64,000 nucleotides of DNA from positions 12,294,420-12,358,419 of the forward strand of contig CM069600.1 in the NCBI GenBank assembly GCA_035771175.1, given 5' to 3'. A model generated the notes under the pieces. The model was given only the letters and a program-made list of their open reading frames with translations, did not search any database and was not told the DNA's origin. Below are positions 9,782 through 21,959 of the stretch, piece after piece. Position 1 is the stretch's first letter, and the number at the start of each line of letters is the position of its first letter. The DNA is from Paratinospora sagittata (lineage: Eukaryota > Streptophyta > Magnoliopsida > Ranunculales > Menispermaceae). The translations under genes and the position numbers were made by a program.

Positions 9782-11756
9782 ATATCATCATAACCTCCAA
9801 TTCATTACAAGAATTTTGTAACCTCTATATTCATGTTGGATTTAATTTTGTAATAACCAATGGAATTAATTTTTGTAACCGTTGGATTTATTGATATTGT
9901 TAATATAATTTAATCCTCTATTATGGCCATGAGCCTATAGAGGGAGGTGCTTAGATTACATAAGATGTACACAAAACTTATACAAGTCTAGAATATCATG
10001 AAAATAAAATATCTCTCAATTTCTCTATTTCTTTCTCAAGTACGTCTTCTTTATATTTGTTTATTTGTAATAGTTATCGATTTATTTTACAAGTCTAGAA
10101 TGCCATATATATTTCAAATATATTTACTCTTCTACCAAAGTGGAATGATATTATTATTGCAACACAAAGAAATTATATTATATAAAGTGTTTGCATTATG
10201 TATGAAATAAATTAGCATTGGTCGGATACATGTTGTATCACAAAATGATTGATCTTTATTAAGCCTCAATAAAGAAAATAGGTTGAGAAAAATTATTGAT
10301 GGCTCATAAAGAGTAATTAGTATATTGACAAATGAAGCAAGATTCATAATGACAGTTAATGCTTTATATTTTATGTCATTTGCTTAATTTTGAAAATATG
10401 TGAACAAAGAGATTTCACATATTGAAAGATATTCTTATATATTGCTTCATTTATTTTTGGAAAAAGGAGAATTTAGAGGGGCTTCCCACTTTATTTTTTT
10501 TGGCTTATTATATCATGAAATTATGAGGTCAATTGAATTATATTGTGATCGGTAACCATGAGTTCTTTGACACAAATATATTTATACTTTAGCATAATTG
10601 GCCAAGTTTGAGAAACCTCAAGATATAGATAGCCAAAATTTTTGAACCTTGATCAATAATGCTTTGAATAATGACATAATTGGCCAATGTACAGTGAAGT
10701 AATTTTCCTGACCTTAGGGGAGGAAAGTGAATTTCAGAATAATGACATATAAAATTGCTAATGCAATATGAGCCAATATAGATTAATTTTCTCATTACAA
10801 GAGAAAAGTGAAGTTTTTAACATGTAAATTGCTAGAAGTAATATGAGGCTATGTGCACTAAAGGCTCAAATGAGAAGTTTGAGAAATATGTATTTCATGA
10901 AGAGAAATAAATTGAAAAATGAATGTCCATGAAAAATATATAAAAATATCTTGAAGAGTTATGGAGTATGAAATAAATATTCTCTGAAGAGAAATAAATT
11001 TAATATAAATGTCCAATAAAGGGACATAAGTATATTTTAAAAATATATGAATTTCAAGAATTAATATTTCTTAAGGAGGAATAAATTTTTATGAGGGAAT
11101 CTCATAAAATTCTATATATATATATATATATGATAGATGTGACATAAAAATAATATTGCTCGTAATATTTCCATTGATATTTTTTTAAAATGGGGATCCC
11201 ACACCATAGATTGTGTCAAGAATGTCGGCGTTGAAATTATTGGCAAAAGTAAAAAAATTATTAGCTAAACTCGTTGATGAACGAGAGCTATTAGAAATGA
11301 AATTCAAAAGCATGAAGTGTAAAATCATTTTAGATATAAATAATTATTTATATGAAACTATTCAAGGAAATGAATAGATCCATGAATGATGATATATATT
11401 TATGAAAATCCTTTTAGGATTAAAATGCTCAGAGCAAAAGCATCGGATGATTCAAAATTGTTTGATTCAAAGCTACATTCATGTTTATATGATTATTATG
11501 CATACATATTTTATAATAACTTTAATAAGTATTTGTGATCATATGCATATTATGAAAAAATATATATATTTATAAATTTTTATTTATTAGGGCATATGTT
11601 GATTATTTAAGTTTTATAAGAACTCTTGAAAAATTTATTAGTATGTCTTTAAAAGAGAAATAAAAGAAAAATTGTCTTACCTTGCAGATGAATTATTTTT
11701 CAGTGAAATTTTTATCCTTTAGGCAATTTAGTGAAATAGAGAATTAAATAAATTAA

Positions 11757-11805
<49 letters not shown>

Positions 11806-12862
11806 TAAAACATATCCCTTGAGCTCTTTAATAATTGATCGCTTGAAATCAATAAAGATCATTTTCATCATAATGAATATGATTGAAAATTACTTGATAT
11901 CGAATTACCATATTTTTATGCAATTGATGTACTTATGTATCTTATAAATTATACAAAGAACATATATTATATTATGTTCTTAAGTAATTTATTAGCTAGC
12001 AAGATACAACTTTACATCAAGTTGAAGCATTAAAATGATATATTTTCATATGACAAGTAATATGGATTTATTTTATTCAAGAGCGTCAAGATCATAATTA
12101 CTTGGATATGTAACAAGTTCAAAATGTTTATTAAATAAACATATTTCATTGAAATCTATAAGCTATAAAAAGTGATAAAATTAATATGTAGAAATATGAT
12201 CATGATGCATTATTCTAACCAATTTCTTTATTAAAGTTTTATCAATTGCAATATTTGTGGAGCCAATTTACAATATTAGTATAGTCAAACTACTGAAGAA
12301 AATTCAATGATGTCAACATAAGGGGAGGAATTCTTATGAAGAGGAGTTACTAAGTAGTGCACTATACTCTTTTTTCATTACAAGGTTTTTAACGAGACAA
12401 TCATAACAATATAAGACTCAAAGAGAATATTGTACTCTTTTTTCTTTTAGATTTTTTTTCTCACTGAGTTTTCTCTAGTAAGGTTTTAACGTGACATATT
12501 GTCTATGTATGATGGTATTTAAAAGGGGGAGTGTTATAAATGTATTTGAATATCATCATAACCTCCAATTCATTACAATGATTTTGTAACCTCTATATTA
12601 GTGTTGGATTTAATTTTGTAATAACCAATGAAATTAATTTTTGTAACTATTGGATTTATTGATATTGTTAATGTAATTTAATCCTCTATTATGATCATGA
12701 GCCTATATAAGAAGGTGTTTAAATTACACAAGATGTACACAAAACTTATACAAGTTTAGAATATTATGAGAATAAAATATCTCTTAATTTCTCTATTTCT
12801 TTCTCAAGTATGTCTTCTTTACATTTATTTATTTGTAATAGTTATCGATTTATTTTACAACA
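9782..12862 (+). mobile_element. Decayed copia-type LTR element without ORFs
   Basis: The block from aatatcatcataacctcc at 9781 to ttattttacaa (~10092) is repeated at 12549-12860. The right copy is a full LTR, 12532-12862 (331 bp, TGTTATAAATG ... TTACAACA), preceded by a polypurine tract aaaaggggga (12521-12530). The left LTR lacks its first ~17 bp, where it meets the gypsy LTR. The ~2.4-kb interior has no long frame. It ends in aaggttttAACG-type sequence, which in plant copia elements lies just before the 3' LTR. TA microsatellites lie at 11113-11131 and 11761-11801. No PBS remains after the left LTR. Confidence 0.75.
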
Positions 12863-13554
12863 TATATTTAATTGTTGACTCGTATTTATAGTACATATAT
12901 ATATAGTGTGTGTGTGCATGTATTATGTATAGGTGTTGCATATATAAGAACCAAAATGGTGTTGCATATGATTTTTCCATTTATTAATTAAAATTTTAAA
13001 TTATAAGATTTTGTTGTAATATCAATATTTTTATTTTTGAAATAAGATATTGACCACTTTCAAATTAAAAGAACAAATAATTATAGTATGGATTTACACA
13101 ACTAAAAGAAGAAATAATAAATAAGGTATCTCTAAAATTAAGAAATGAAAAGTGTTAGTTAAAAAAAAAGGAACAGAATTGAAAAATGTGAATTTATAAT
13201 ATAGATCAATGTCGTATATCAAAAATTAAAAATAAATAAAAATAAAAATGAAACAGACAATAAGTTGTAAGCTTAATACGGTGACTTTTAGATCAGTTTG
13301 CGGCAACTTATGGTCGGAACCAACATATTAAGCTGACAACTGATATTTATAGAGGTTTAACAGTACACGTGGAAATCATGCATTGGATGTTACAACACTG
13401 ACACGGATCACCATTCTAACTAACTCTGCCTACCTAGTACTAACAGGTCTTTGTGGGAGAACCGTACAACACAGAAAGAAGTTACAAAGTTGTTATCAAT
13501 ACAAAGTATAATAGAAAACACAGGAAACTTCAATGTGTCATTCTCACAAGTAGA
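12863..13554. other. AT-rich intergenic DNA
   Basis: Short TA and GT runs near 12893-12916 and A-rich low complexity to 13260. The 62-codon minus-strand frame at 13420-13608 overlaps the SINE-like piece and is not credible as a gene. Nothing else recognised. Confidence 0.5.
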
Positions 13555-13686
13555 GCGAATTACGAATTTTAGCTTACCTTCGTCCATCCTTGTTGGGAGA
13601 TGTGTCATTGCCTTACAAATCTTTTAATCGAGAAGGATTAGTCTCTTTCCACAAAAAACCAATACCAAAAAAAAAAAAAAAAAAAA
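13555..13686 (+). mobile_element. SINE-like 3' fragment with A-tail
   Basis: Shares agatgtgtcattgcct, a following lysine-codon-like gaaggattagtct stretch and the terminal aaaaccaataccaaaa with the SINE at 25451-25656, and ends in a ~20-nt A run. Only the 3' half is alignable; no clean target duplication seen. Confidence 0.45.
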
Positions 13687-14125
13687 GAGTAACAGAAAAT
13701 TCCATAATCGATTTAAACTAATTATTTAGATAGAAACCAAAACTTCAATTTTTAACCAAATATAGCCACCCATAAGAATTAACATAATTATTATAACCTA
13801 AACTTTAAAAGAATGTATACAAAAATGGTAGAAAAACTTAGAAGGACGGAAGATCCGAAGATGCCACCAACCAATAATATTATATAATAGGGCCATTATC
13901 TTAATTATAGAAAAAAAAAAGTTAATCATTTCCAATTTTAAGATTTATTTCAAAACATTTTTAGTAAATAATAAGCTAAATATCTTCCATTGTCATGTCC
14001 AGCCCCAGTTGATTCATACTATAATGAGCTTTCTCCAATTAGAACCGTAGAATATAGAATGTTCATAAATTTTAATTATTTACCCAATCTTTCATATAAT
14101 AAATGCAAGTTTTAAACGAAAGGCT

Positions 14126-14133
14126 TATAAATA
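14126..14133 (+). promoter_or_regulatory. TATA box of the defensin-like gene
   Basis: TATAAATA, 69 bp before the ATG at 14202, a normal distance for a short 5' UTR. Confidence 0.55.
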
Positions 14134-14201
14134 CACTATTAATCCTCTGTAGGGTTATTTTCATCTCAAATATTCAAGAACAGATTATCAATTTGTTCAC
14201 C

Positions 14202-14962
14202 ATGAAGATAGTAGTCAATCTGCTTCTACTTATGCTACTTTCTCCTCTCATCATCTTCCCTTCTGGTAATCTCTCTCTCTCTTTTTTTTTTTTTAATGTA
14301 ATGAAGGTAGTATTTCAAAATTATCAATACACTTTTCTACTTAAAATCAATGTCGTGATAAATTTTTTTAAGGATGAGTTTATTAACAAATATCTTTTAT
14401 TTTATTATATTTTTGAAATTATTCTTATTCAGGGACTTGGATTTCATCTAGCTTGTACTGATAGTATTTCAGTTAATCATCTAATTTTTTTTATTTCTGA
14501 TTTTGAAATTGTAATTTTTTACATGCCCAAGAGCTTTTTTTTTTCTTCTTCTTCACAATACTAAAAGTTTAGATCATTCATGACATGATCATCACTTCTT
14601 TATTTTAAATTTTTTGAGTTATAACTTTTGATATTAACGGTATTAGAATAACTTAAAAAATCGAATTCGTTGATGGCTGTGTGTTGATTTTATTGTAATC
14701 TTCTATTTTTTTTTTTAATTTCTTTTTCATTTCTTTGATATAATTTGTTAATTGATGGACAGGAACTGAGGCACAAAAGATGTGTATGATAGAAATATTT
14801 AAGGCGGAACCATGCGAGCCAGTGAGCTGTGCTAGTGCCTGCGCCTATACTCGCTTACATGGGCTTGGCCATTGCGCACCTGACGATCCTACGCGTTGCT
14901 TGTGCTCCTTTTATTGTGGTCGCAAAACCCCTCCTGCGTTTGCTCGCAAAAGATTTTATTAA
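14202..14962 (+). CDS. Defensin-like secreted cysteine-rich peptide, two exons
   Basis: Exon 1 is 14202-14265 and exon 2 is 14763-14962, with a 497-bp GT...AG intron (gtaatc ... ggacag) in phase 1. The product is 87 residues. The first ~21 form a signal peptide with a leucine-rich core, ending near FPSG, so the peptide should be secreted. The mature part has eight cysteines spaced C-X9-C-X4-C-X3-C-X10-C-X7-C-X-C-X3-C. That is the plant defensin-like (DEFL/SCRL) pattern with a GXC...C gamma-core (GHC then C). A signal-peptide exon followed by one cysteine-rich exon is the usual gene structure. Such peptides act in defence or in cell-cell signalling during reproduction; which applies here cannot be told. 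It stands alone among transposons, and the frame and splice sites are intact. The open frame 14103-14564 is just the first exon read through the intron. Confidence 0.85.
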
Positions 14963-15149
14963 ATCAATATTATTTGGATCATGTTTTTAGCAGTTAGATT
15001 TTTTTTTTGTTTTTGAGTTGAAAAAAGTATATTTGATGTTTCTAGGTATTTCATCTTATATGTGACTTTGCAATATTAATGAGATTATCTAAGTTAAGGG
15101 TTTTCTTATGTCAACTTATTTTTTTAAGAATTGAATATTAAGGTAGAAG

Positions 15150-15526
15150 ATGAAGACCACTTGACCTTATTCATAAACATGCGAAAGTGTTTTATTAGCA
15201 GACTTGCCTGTGAGCTTTTAAGGAAGAACGGGCAAAACGAAGATCATGTGGACTTCTACATAAGCACGTGAAATCAGTTCTATAAAGCAAACCTTTTCGT
15301 GAGCTTCTAAGGAAGACGTGCCTGTGAACTTCTAAAGAAGAACATGCAGGACGAAAACTACATAACCTTACTCATAAGCCCATTAAAGCAGTTTTACTAA
15401 TAAACCTACTTGTAACCTTCTAAGGAAGAACGAGCAAGATGGACCACATGACCTTGTCCATAAACCTTAGAAGCAGTTCTACTGGCAAACCTGCTTGTAA
15501 GATTATAAAGAAGCACGAGAAGGATG
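15150..15526 (-). repeat. Diverged ~95-bp tandem repeat
   Basis: About four imperfect units with the recurring phrases gaccttgttcataaac, gcagttctactgg, aacctgcttgtaa and cttctaaggaagaacg. The same family occurs in reverse orientation at 56260-56390 and 57675-58130, over 40 kb away. Non-coding satellite-like repeat or repeated part of an unrecognised element. Confidence 0.7.
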
Positions 15527-15726
15527 TGTAGAAAATATATGGAATATACAGATTTCAAAAGGAGAAGGTCTATCCCTGATTTGTGGGAGTTAGTTTAGGA
15601 TTTTTTTTTTTTTGGAGATAAATATCCTTTGGATTACAATTAGAAAAAAAAATCCTAAACTAACTCCTGCAAATCAAGGATAAATCTTCTCCTTTTGAAA
15701 TTTGTATATTTCATATATTTTCTACA
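15527..15726. repeat. Inverted pair of copia LTR ends
   Basis: Arms 15527-15600 and 15653-15726 (74 bp each) are imperfect reverse complements, both starting outward with TGTAGAAAATATATG. The right arm is the start of the 3' LTR of the minus-strand copia fragment beside it, preceded on the minus strand by the polypurine tract cttaagggggag (15738-15727). The spacer holds a T run and LTR-like ggagataaatatcctttgg. The left arm is therefore a second copy of the LTR start, facing the other way. Confidence 0.7.
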
Positions 15727-15733
15727 CTCCCCC

Positions 15734-16858
15734 TTAAGTTAGTGAATATATATGGATCATTCCTAGGTTGTCGATCAATTCTCCAAAACTGGTCCTAGAT
15801 AGGCCTTTAGTCAGCACATCAGCAATCTGTTGCTTTGTTGTGACATAGGTCATATAGATCACTCCCTCCTCCATCTTCTCCTTAATGAAGTGTCGATCAA
15901 CCTCAACATGTTTGGTGCGGTCGTGATGTACTAGATTATGCGCAATACTAATGGATGTTTTATTGTCACAAAATGACTTCATTGGATATGCACTTTCCAT
16001 TTTCAATTCCTTTAAGAGCCTCTTTAACCATATTAGTTCACATGTACCTTGGGAAAGTGCCCTGAATTCTGCTTCTGCGGTGTTCCTGGTGACAACTGTT
16101 TGCTTTTTGCTCCTCCATGTGACTAAATTACCCCAAACTTTTGAACAATAGCCTGAAGTAGACCTCCTATCCTCCACAAAACTGCCCCAGTCTGTATCTG
16201 GAAAAGCCTCAACATTTTTAAGCTCATGTTTTCCAAAGAACAAACCTTTCCCTGGAATTGCCTTCAAGTACCTCAAGATCTGATAAACAACTTCGAAATG
16301 TTCTTCTAAAGGTGAGTGCATGTATTGGCTTACTACACTTACAACAAAGGCAATGTCCAACCTTGTGTGTGCGAAGTAAATCAACTTTCCAACTAGCTTG
16401 GGGTATCTCCCCTTGTCTACAGGAACTCTATCTTCAGTTTTAATGAATTTCAAATTTGGATCAATAGGAGTTTCAGCAGGTTTACATCCTATCATTCATG
16501 TTTCTTTTAGCAGATCAACAGTGTACTTCTTCTAAGAAACTAGAATCCACTTTTACTTCTTGCAACCTCTATTCCCAAGAAGTATTTGAGTTGACCAAGA
16601 TTTTTGATTTCAAACTCTCTTGCAAGAATCCCTTTTAGTCGTTCCAATTCTTCATCATCATCACCAGTAAAGATGATATCACTAACATAAACAATCAGAA
16701 TTGCTTTCTTACCACTTGGAGAATGTTTGTAGAATAAAATAAGGTTTGTTTGTGCTTGTTAGTACCCATATTTCATAACATACTTGGTAAAATGGTCAAA
16801 CCATGCCCTTGGTGACTGTTTTAGACCATAAAAAGACTTTTTTAATTTACACACTCTC
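15734..16858 (-). pseudogene. Copia pol fragment (RNase H with RT remnant)
   Basis: The open stretch 16495-15734 (253 codons) is the C-terminal copia RNase H region: GCKPAETPIDPN, KLIYFAHTRLDIAF, DRRSTSGYC, VTWRSKKQTVV, and the closing ADVLTKGL. Farther right on the same strand, RT remnants (YGLKQSPRAWF-like near 16830, and a YVSDII-like site near 16690 in place of YVDDII) are broken by stops. At 16858/16859 it is cut by the LTR of gypsy copy C. Gag, protease and integrase are missing. It is a different lineage from the copia element at 18525-23328. Confidence 0.85.
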
Positions 16859-16875
16859 TACAATACCCCAGGTTT

Positions 16876-16906
<31 letters not shown>

Positions 16907-17290
16907 TAAAAAATAAAACTTCGGGCAGCCCGCCTGAACGTTCGGGAACCCTTTTTGGCTATAGAAAGCCACCCCTTCCCCCCCTTTGATTATTTGCACA
17001 CAAAATCCAACTCTCTTCTCTCTTGCTCTCTTTGTGATTTCTCTCTTCTTTTTTGGATACTCTCTCTTCAAGACTCTCTTCGCGGTGCAACGCTGTTCTG
17101 CTCGGGAGGAGACGCTAGTTCAAGAAGGAGTTTTGAAATTAATCATATTCTGTACAAAAATACATTCTAAAATTAATATAATTAGATTTGTACTCAATTG
17201 TGTTCCTGCACACTTGGTTATTGTTATAATGCATTCGCGCCCCCTTGTGAGTGTTCCGCCGGTTTAGGCGCATCCGGGCGGGGAGTGACA
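16859..17290 (+). repeat. 5' LTR of gypsy copy C, internally deleted
   Basis: Begins TACAATACCCCAGG (TGTAATACC changed) and ends gggagtgaca. Only 432 bp, against 1127 and ~1395 bp for copies A and B; the middle ~700 bp or more is absent after ggagttttgaa near 17137. A CA microsatellite occupies 16876-16905. The GAACGTTC palindrome is kept at 16935-16942. Confidence 0.8.
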
Positions 17291-17295
17291 TTTAA

Positions 17296-17306
17296 TGGTA
17301 TTAGAG
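17296..17306 (+). promoter_or_regulatory. Primer-binding site of gypsy copy C
   Basis: TGGTATTAGAG, one base changed from the initiator tRNA-Met complement, after the LTR end and TTTAA as in copy A. Confidence 0.8.
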
Positions 17307-17458
17307 AGAAAGGTCCACGGCCTGCCCAAGTCCACCAATTAAGAGGAGAAAATTTATATTAGATGAATATATCTTTAGAACTATATATATATGAATTATA
17401 TATAGTTAAGATTTATATTATATATATATAGATAACTATATAGTTTTTATATAGTTTA

Positions 17459-17489
<31 letters not shown>

Positions 17490-17643
17490 CTTGTTGCTAA
17501 TGAAAAATTTGGATTCATTGATGACATAAACATCAAGAGGAAAAAAATAAAAACTATTGTCCAACGGACAAAGTATAAATCTTAAAAATGTTAGGAATAT
17601 ATTTTGTGTATTTGACAAGTTTTATCTTCCTTTCAGCAAGATA

Positions 17644-18524
17644 ATGGCCTCAAGTGAAGGAACGACTTTCAGTAGTCGAGAACCGATTTTCACAAGACTT
17701 ACCAAACTTTCCAAATGTGAGGTTATGAGTATGAGGAGTATCGAAAATAGAGATCTCTACCTCCATTATATCCTTCACGACAAACTCTCAAAACTGGGAT
17801 GGTTGAAAATAACAAAAGTTGAGGGTTACGTCTCCTTCAACTTGGTGAAGTCATTTTACGAATCCATGAATAGCGTGGGACTTCAAAAAGATGGGATCAC
17901 TCTTGTCTTGGAGACAATGATCAAGGGAGTAAAGATTTCCATCAGCGTTGAAACTGTTTCATGACTTATGGAAATCCCAATAGGAGAAAAGATCATTGAT
18001 CCACACGAACCCCAGACTGTTGCTGAGATCGCGGAATCCAAAGAACAGTTGTTCAATTTCCCCGCCTACAAGTCGTACACCCAATTGACATATGCCCACC
18101 TCCCAAATAATCTCCTTAAACCACCTTTTGTCGGCCTTGGAAAGATCGTATTCGGTAACATCTTGCCGAAATTGGTGACTAGAGGATCTATAACAAAAGC
18201 TCAACTTCTTGTGCTATACTGCTTAGAAAAAAGAATCTCTAACTCCCTACCTCACATTATCATCCAGCAAATGTTGCGGGTGATTCAAAACCCTACAAAG
18301 AAGGAGCTCCTCGGCTACGAAGTCTTGATAATGAGGCTGTTATGGGAGCCAAATATCAATACTTTTGATAAATCTTCGAAACAGATCACTAATGTTGTTA
18401 CAATATCCTCTATCTCAAATACTTTCATCTTAAGGAGAGGGGTGACTGACTAAGAAATATTTGGTGCGATTTCAGGGGAAAATAATGGAAGAACTAGAGA
18501 TAACAATGAACGTTGTCAAACGAA
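17644..18524 (+). pseudogene. ORF1 of gypsy copy C (broken)
   Basis: Same protein family as the intact ORF1 at 6154-7743, starting MASSEGTT at 17644 after the conserved TTTCAG acceptor-like site. In-frame stops: TGA at 17962-17964 (after VETVS), then TAA after RRGVTD near 18451. The blocks EIPIGEKIIDPHEPQTVAEIAES and RAQ/KAQLLVLYCLEK are clear. It ends abruptly near 18524 at the copia junction, so the disordered C-terminal half, the spacer, gag and pol are missing. Conservation of the N-terminal half between A, B and C marks the real domain. Confidence 0.85.
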
Positions 18525-18607
18525 AAATAATCAACAAATCTCCACCTTGGCGAGATCGCCTAAACAAACCAATCACCAATCTCATCTCCAAATGCGCCCG
18601 AAAGCGC

Positions 18608-20249
18608 TCAGGTTCTAATGACATTGATCAAGTTCAAACAATGCTCAAACTTGATCGCTGGTACAATCTTGGTCAACATGTCTGCAGGACTATCTTTTGT
18701 ATGGATCTTCATCAATGAAATCTCACCATCCTCGATAACCTCTCGAACAAAATGAAAACGGACATCAATGTGTTTTGTTCTTGCATGATGCACCTGGTTC
18801 TTTGCCAAATGAATAGCACTCTGACTATCACAATGAATTGTGACACTATCCATAGTAACCCCCACGTCACCAACCAAACCAAATAGCCAAATGGCCTCCT
18901 TAATAGCATCTGTCATCGCCATATACTCTGCCTCTATAGTAGACAAAGCAACTGTAGACTGCAACGTAGACCTCCAACTCACCGGTCCTCTAGAAAGTGT
19001 AAACACATACCCACTAGTAGAACGACGCTTATCCAAATCACCTGCAAAGTCCGAATCCACATATCCATCCAAATGTAAACCAAGTCTGTCATCCTTTTCA
19101 AATACCAATCCAACATCCAAAGTACATGAAATGTACCGCAAAATCCATTTCACTGCTTGCCAATGTTCTTTTCCTGGGTCATGCATATACCTGTTAACCA
19201 TACTAACTGCTTGTGAAATGTCTGGTCTTGTACACACCATTGCATACATCAAACTGCCAACTGCACTTGCATATGGAACCTTAGCATAAAACTACGTTCC
19301 TCATCTATACGTGGAGCCATCAAAGCACTGAGCTTAAAATGAGGAGCCAACGGTGTACTAACAGGTTTGGCCTTTTCAATTCCAAACCGATGCAAAACCT
19401 TTTTCAAATATTGTGTCTGATTCAAACACACTATACTCTTCACTCTGTCTCTTCTAATTTTCATACCAAGTATTTTTTTAGCTTCTCCAAGATCTTTCAT
19501 TTCAAATTCAGTATTTAACTGAGTCTTCAAATATTCTATCTCCACCTTGCTCTTAGATGCAATAAGCATAACATCCACATATAAGAGCAAATAAATAAAC
19601 GATGAATCGGGAAGCTTACGAAAATACGCACAATGATCATAACTGCTCCGAGTGTACTGCTGACCAATCATAAATTTGTCAAATCGCTTGTACCATTGTC
19701 TGGGAGACTGTTTCAAACCATAAAGAGACTTGTTCAATTTGCAAACGAGATTTTCTTTACTAGGTACCTTAAAACCTTCAGGTTGAGACATATAAATCTC
19801 TTCTTCCAAATCACCATGGAGGAAAGTGGTCTTCACATCCAACTGTGCTAATTCCAAATCAAAATGTGCAACCAAAGCAAGCAAAATACGAATAGACGAG
19901 TGCTTGACAACAGGTGAAAATATTTCATTGTAGTCTACACCCTCAGTCTGAGCATACCCTTTTGCAACTAATCTGGCTTTGTATCTCACATTATTCATCT
20001 CTGCAGAACCTTCCTTTTTGGTGAAAACCCATTTGCATCCAATAGCTTTCTCACCCTCTGGAGGTCGAACTAATTCCCAAGTCTGATTCTTATGAAGAGA
20101 TTGCATCTTCTCATCCATAGCCTTTGTCCAGTCTGCACTGTCAGAATACTGCATAGCTTCTTTATAACTGGTAGGAATACCATCTTCAATAACTGGAGTG
20201 CATATGCCACCATATCTTCAGAACGAGCAGGTTTGCGAATATCTTTTCG
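18608..20249 (-). pseudogene. RT-RNase H of the Tork-like copia element
   Basis: The RT part (20154-19249) contains WELVRPPEGEKAIGCKWVFT, RLVAKGYAQTEGVDYNEIFSPV and SLYGLKQSPRQWYKRFD. The catalytic YVDD is changed to YVDV (YLLLYVDVMLIAS), which should abolish polymerase activity. A frameshift near 19260-19290 leads into RNase H (19252-18608) with DSDFAGDLDKRRSTSGYVF, STIEAEYMA and ADMLTK near the end; the stop is at 18610-18608. A second frameshift lies between 20154 and 20250. Confidence 0.9.
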
Positions 20250-21956
20250 CTATCTACGGGAGGCAATAGAATCTAACTGTCGTAGGATTGCTGGGGTTGA
20301 ATTCTCAAAATCTGATCCTTCACCATCTGTAACACCTGTGCGGTTGGGACTTGTCTTCATAGCAACATCAAACTCCACCTGCTCAGGAGCATCTTGATTG
20401 TTCTGTTTCGACTGAAGACCTTGTTGGGGAGATTTATTTAGAACTCCTGATTCATCAAATGTAACATCTCTGCTGATGATAGACTTCTTTGATTCAGGAC
20501 ACCAGATCTTGAACCCCTTCACACCTTTATCAAAACCCAAGAAAATACTTTTCTTGGCTCTAGGATCCAACTTGTCTTCCCTGACATGACAGAAAATAGA
20601 ACAACCAAATACATGTAATGAATCAGAATCATGTGCAGGTTTACCTGACCAAACCTCAATAGGTGTTTTCTTGTCAAGTGCAGCTGATGGTAGTCTGTTG
20701 ACCAGATGACATGCATAGCGAAGTGCTTCTGCCCAAAACTGTTTGCCTAACCCAACATTAGACAACATACATCGAACTTTCTCTAGGAAAGTACGATTCA
20801 TACGCTCAGCAACTCCATTCTGTTGTGGTGTATTTCAAACTGTGAAGTGTCTGACAATTCCTTCATCCTGGCATACCTTCATAAATGGATCTGAAGTATA
20901 TTCTCCACCATTATCTGATCTAAGCATTTTAATTTTCCTGCCAGTCTGATTCTCAATCATTTTCTTCCATGATAAGAAGTGTTCCAAAACTTCACTTTTC
21001 TGACGCATTGTATACACCCAAACTCTCCGAGAGTAGTCATCAACAAATGAAACAAAATAATGCTTACCTCCCAAAGATGCCACTTTGGTAGGTCCCCAAA
21101 CATCTGTGTGAACATAATCAAGTATACCTTGAGTACAGTGAATAGCTGTACCAAACTTGACTCGAGTCTGTTTCCCCAAAACACAATGTTCACAAAATTT
21201 CAATTTGCAAATTTTAGCACCTTTCAACAAATCCTGTTTAACCAGTGCGTGCAAAGATTTCTCACCAGCATGTCCAAGTCGCCTGTGCCATAACTCAGTA
21301 GTATCATCTGTAGATACATATGCAACTGTGCTCGCTCTACCCATAACTGTACTACCCTGCAAAAAATACAAGTTATTTCTTCTTGTACCTTTCATCACTA
21401 TCAATGCTCCCAAAACAATCTTCAAAATACCGTCTTCAATTGTGATCTTGAAGCCTTTTGATTCTAATGCACCCAAAGAAATTAGATTCTTCTTCAAGTC
21501 TGGTACATACCGAACTTCCTTCAAATCCCTGATTGTTCCATCATGTAATTTCAATTGTACTGTACCTATCCCTTTTGTCTCACATATATCATTATTACCC
21601 ATAAAAACAGATCCACCGACGAATTCATCGAGAGTAGAAAAATATTCTCTATTTGGACACATATGATAGGTGCAGCCTGAATCCAAAATCCAATCCTCAG
21701 ATTGACATACCAAAAATGAACAAACCAGTGAAATATCTGAATCTGAATCCTTCACTTGTGCAATATTTGAAGTAACTCTATTCTGATTTTTATTCTGCAA
21801 TTTCGGACAGTCTTTCTTCCAATGCCCTGTCTCGTAGCAATATCCACATTCATTCTTTGTAGGAATTCTTCTTTCTGATGATTTCCCTCTCGACTTAGAT
21901 CGAGATTTTCTATCTTTCTTTCCTTGCTTCTGTTCAGATCTACCCCTTATTACCAA
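20250..21956 (-). pseudogene. Zinc knuckle, protease and integrase of the Tork-like copia element
   Basis: In order: a basic K/R/S-rich stretch, zinc knuckle CGYCYETGHWKKDC (CX2CX4HX4C), the protease motif ILDSGCTYHMC, the integrase zinc-binding region (HRRLGHAGEKSL ... FCEHCVLGKQ) and the integrase core with HTDVWGPT and SDNGGEY. A TGA at 20837-20835 falls just before the AERMNRT block that carries the last integrase residues. The downstream open stretch (20801-20250) is in the same register and continues into the copia-specific C-terminal domain (KKTPIEVWSGKP, FGCSIFCHV). Confidence 0.9.
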
Positions 21957-21959
21957 AGC

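Noticed and set aside
14103..14564. Single-exon 153-codon gene
   Set aside because: It is the signal-peptide exon read into the AT-rich intron; the spliced two-exon model gives a coherent defensin-like peptide.
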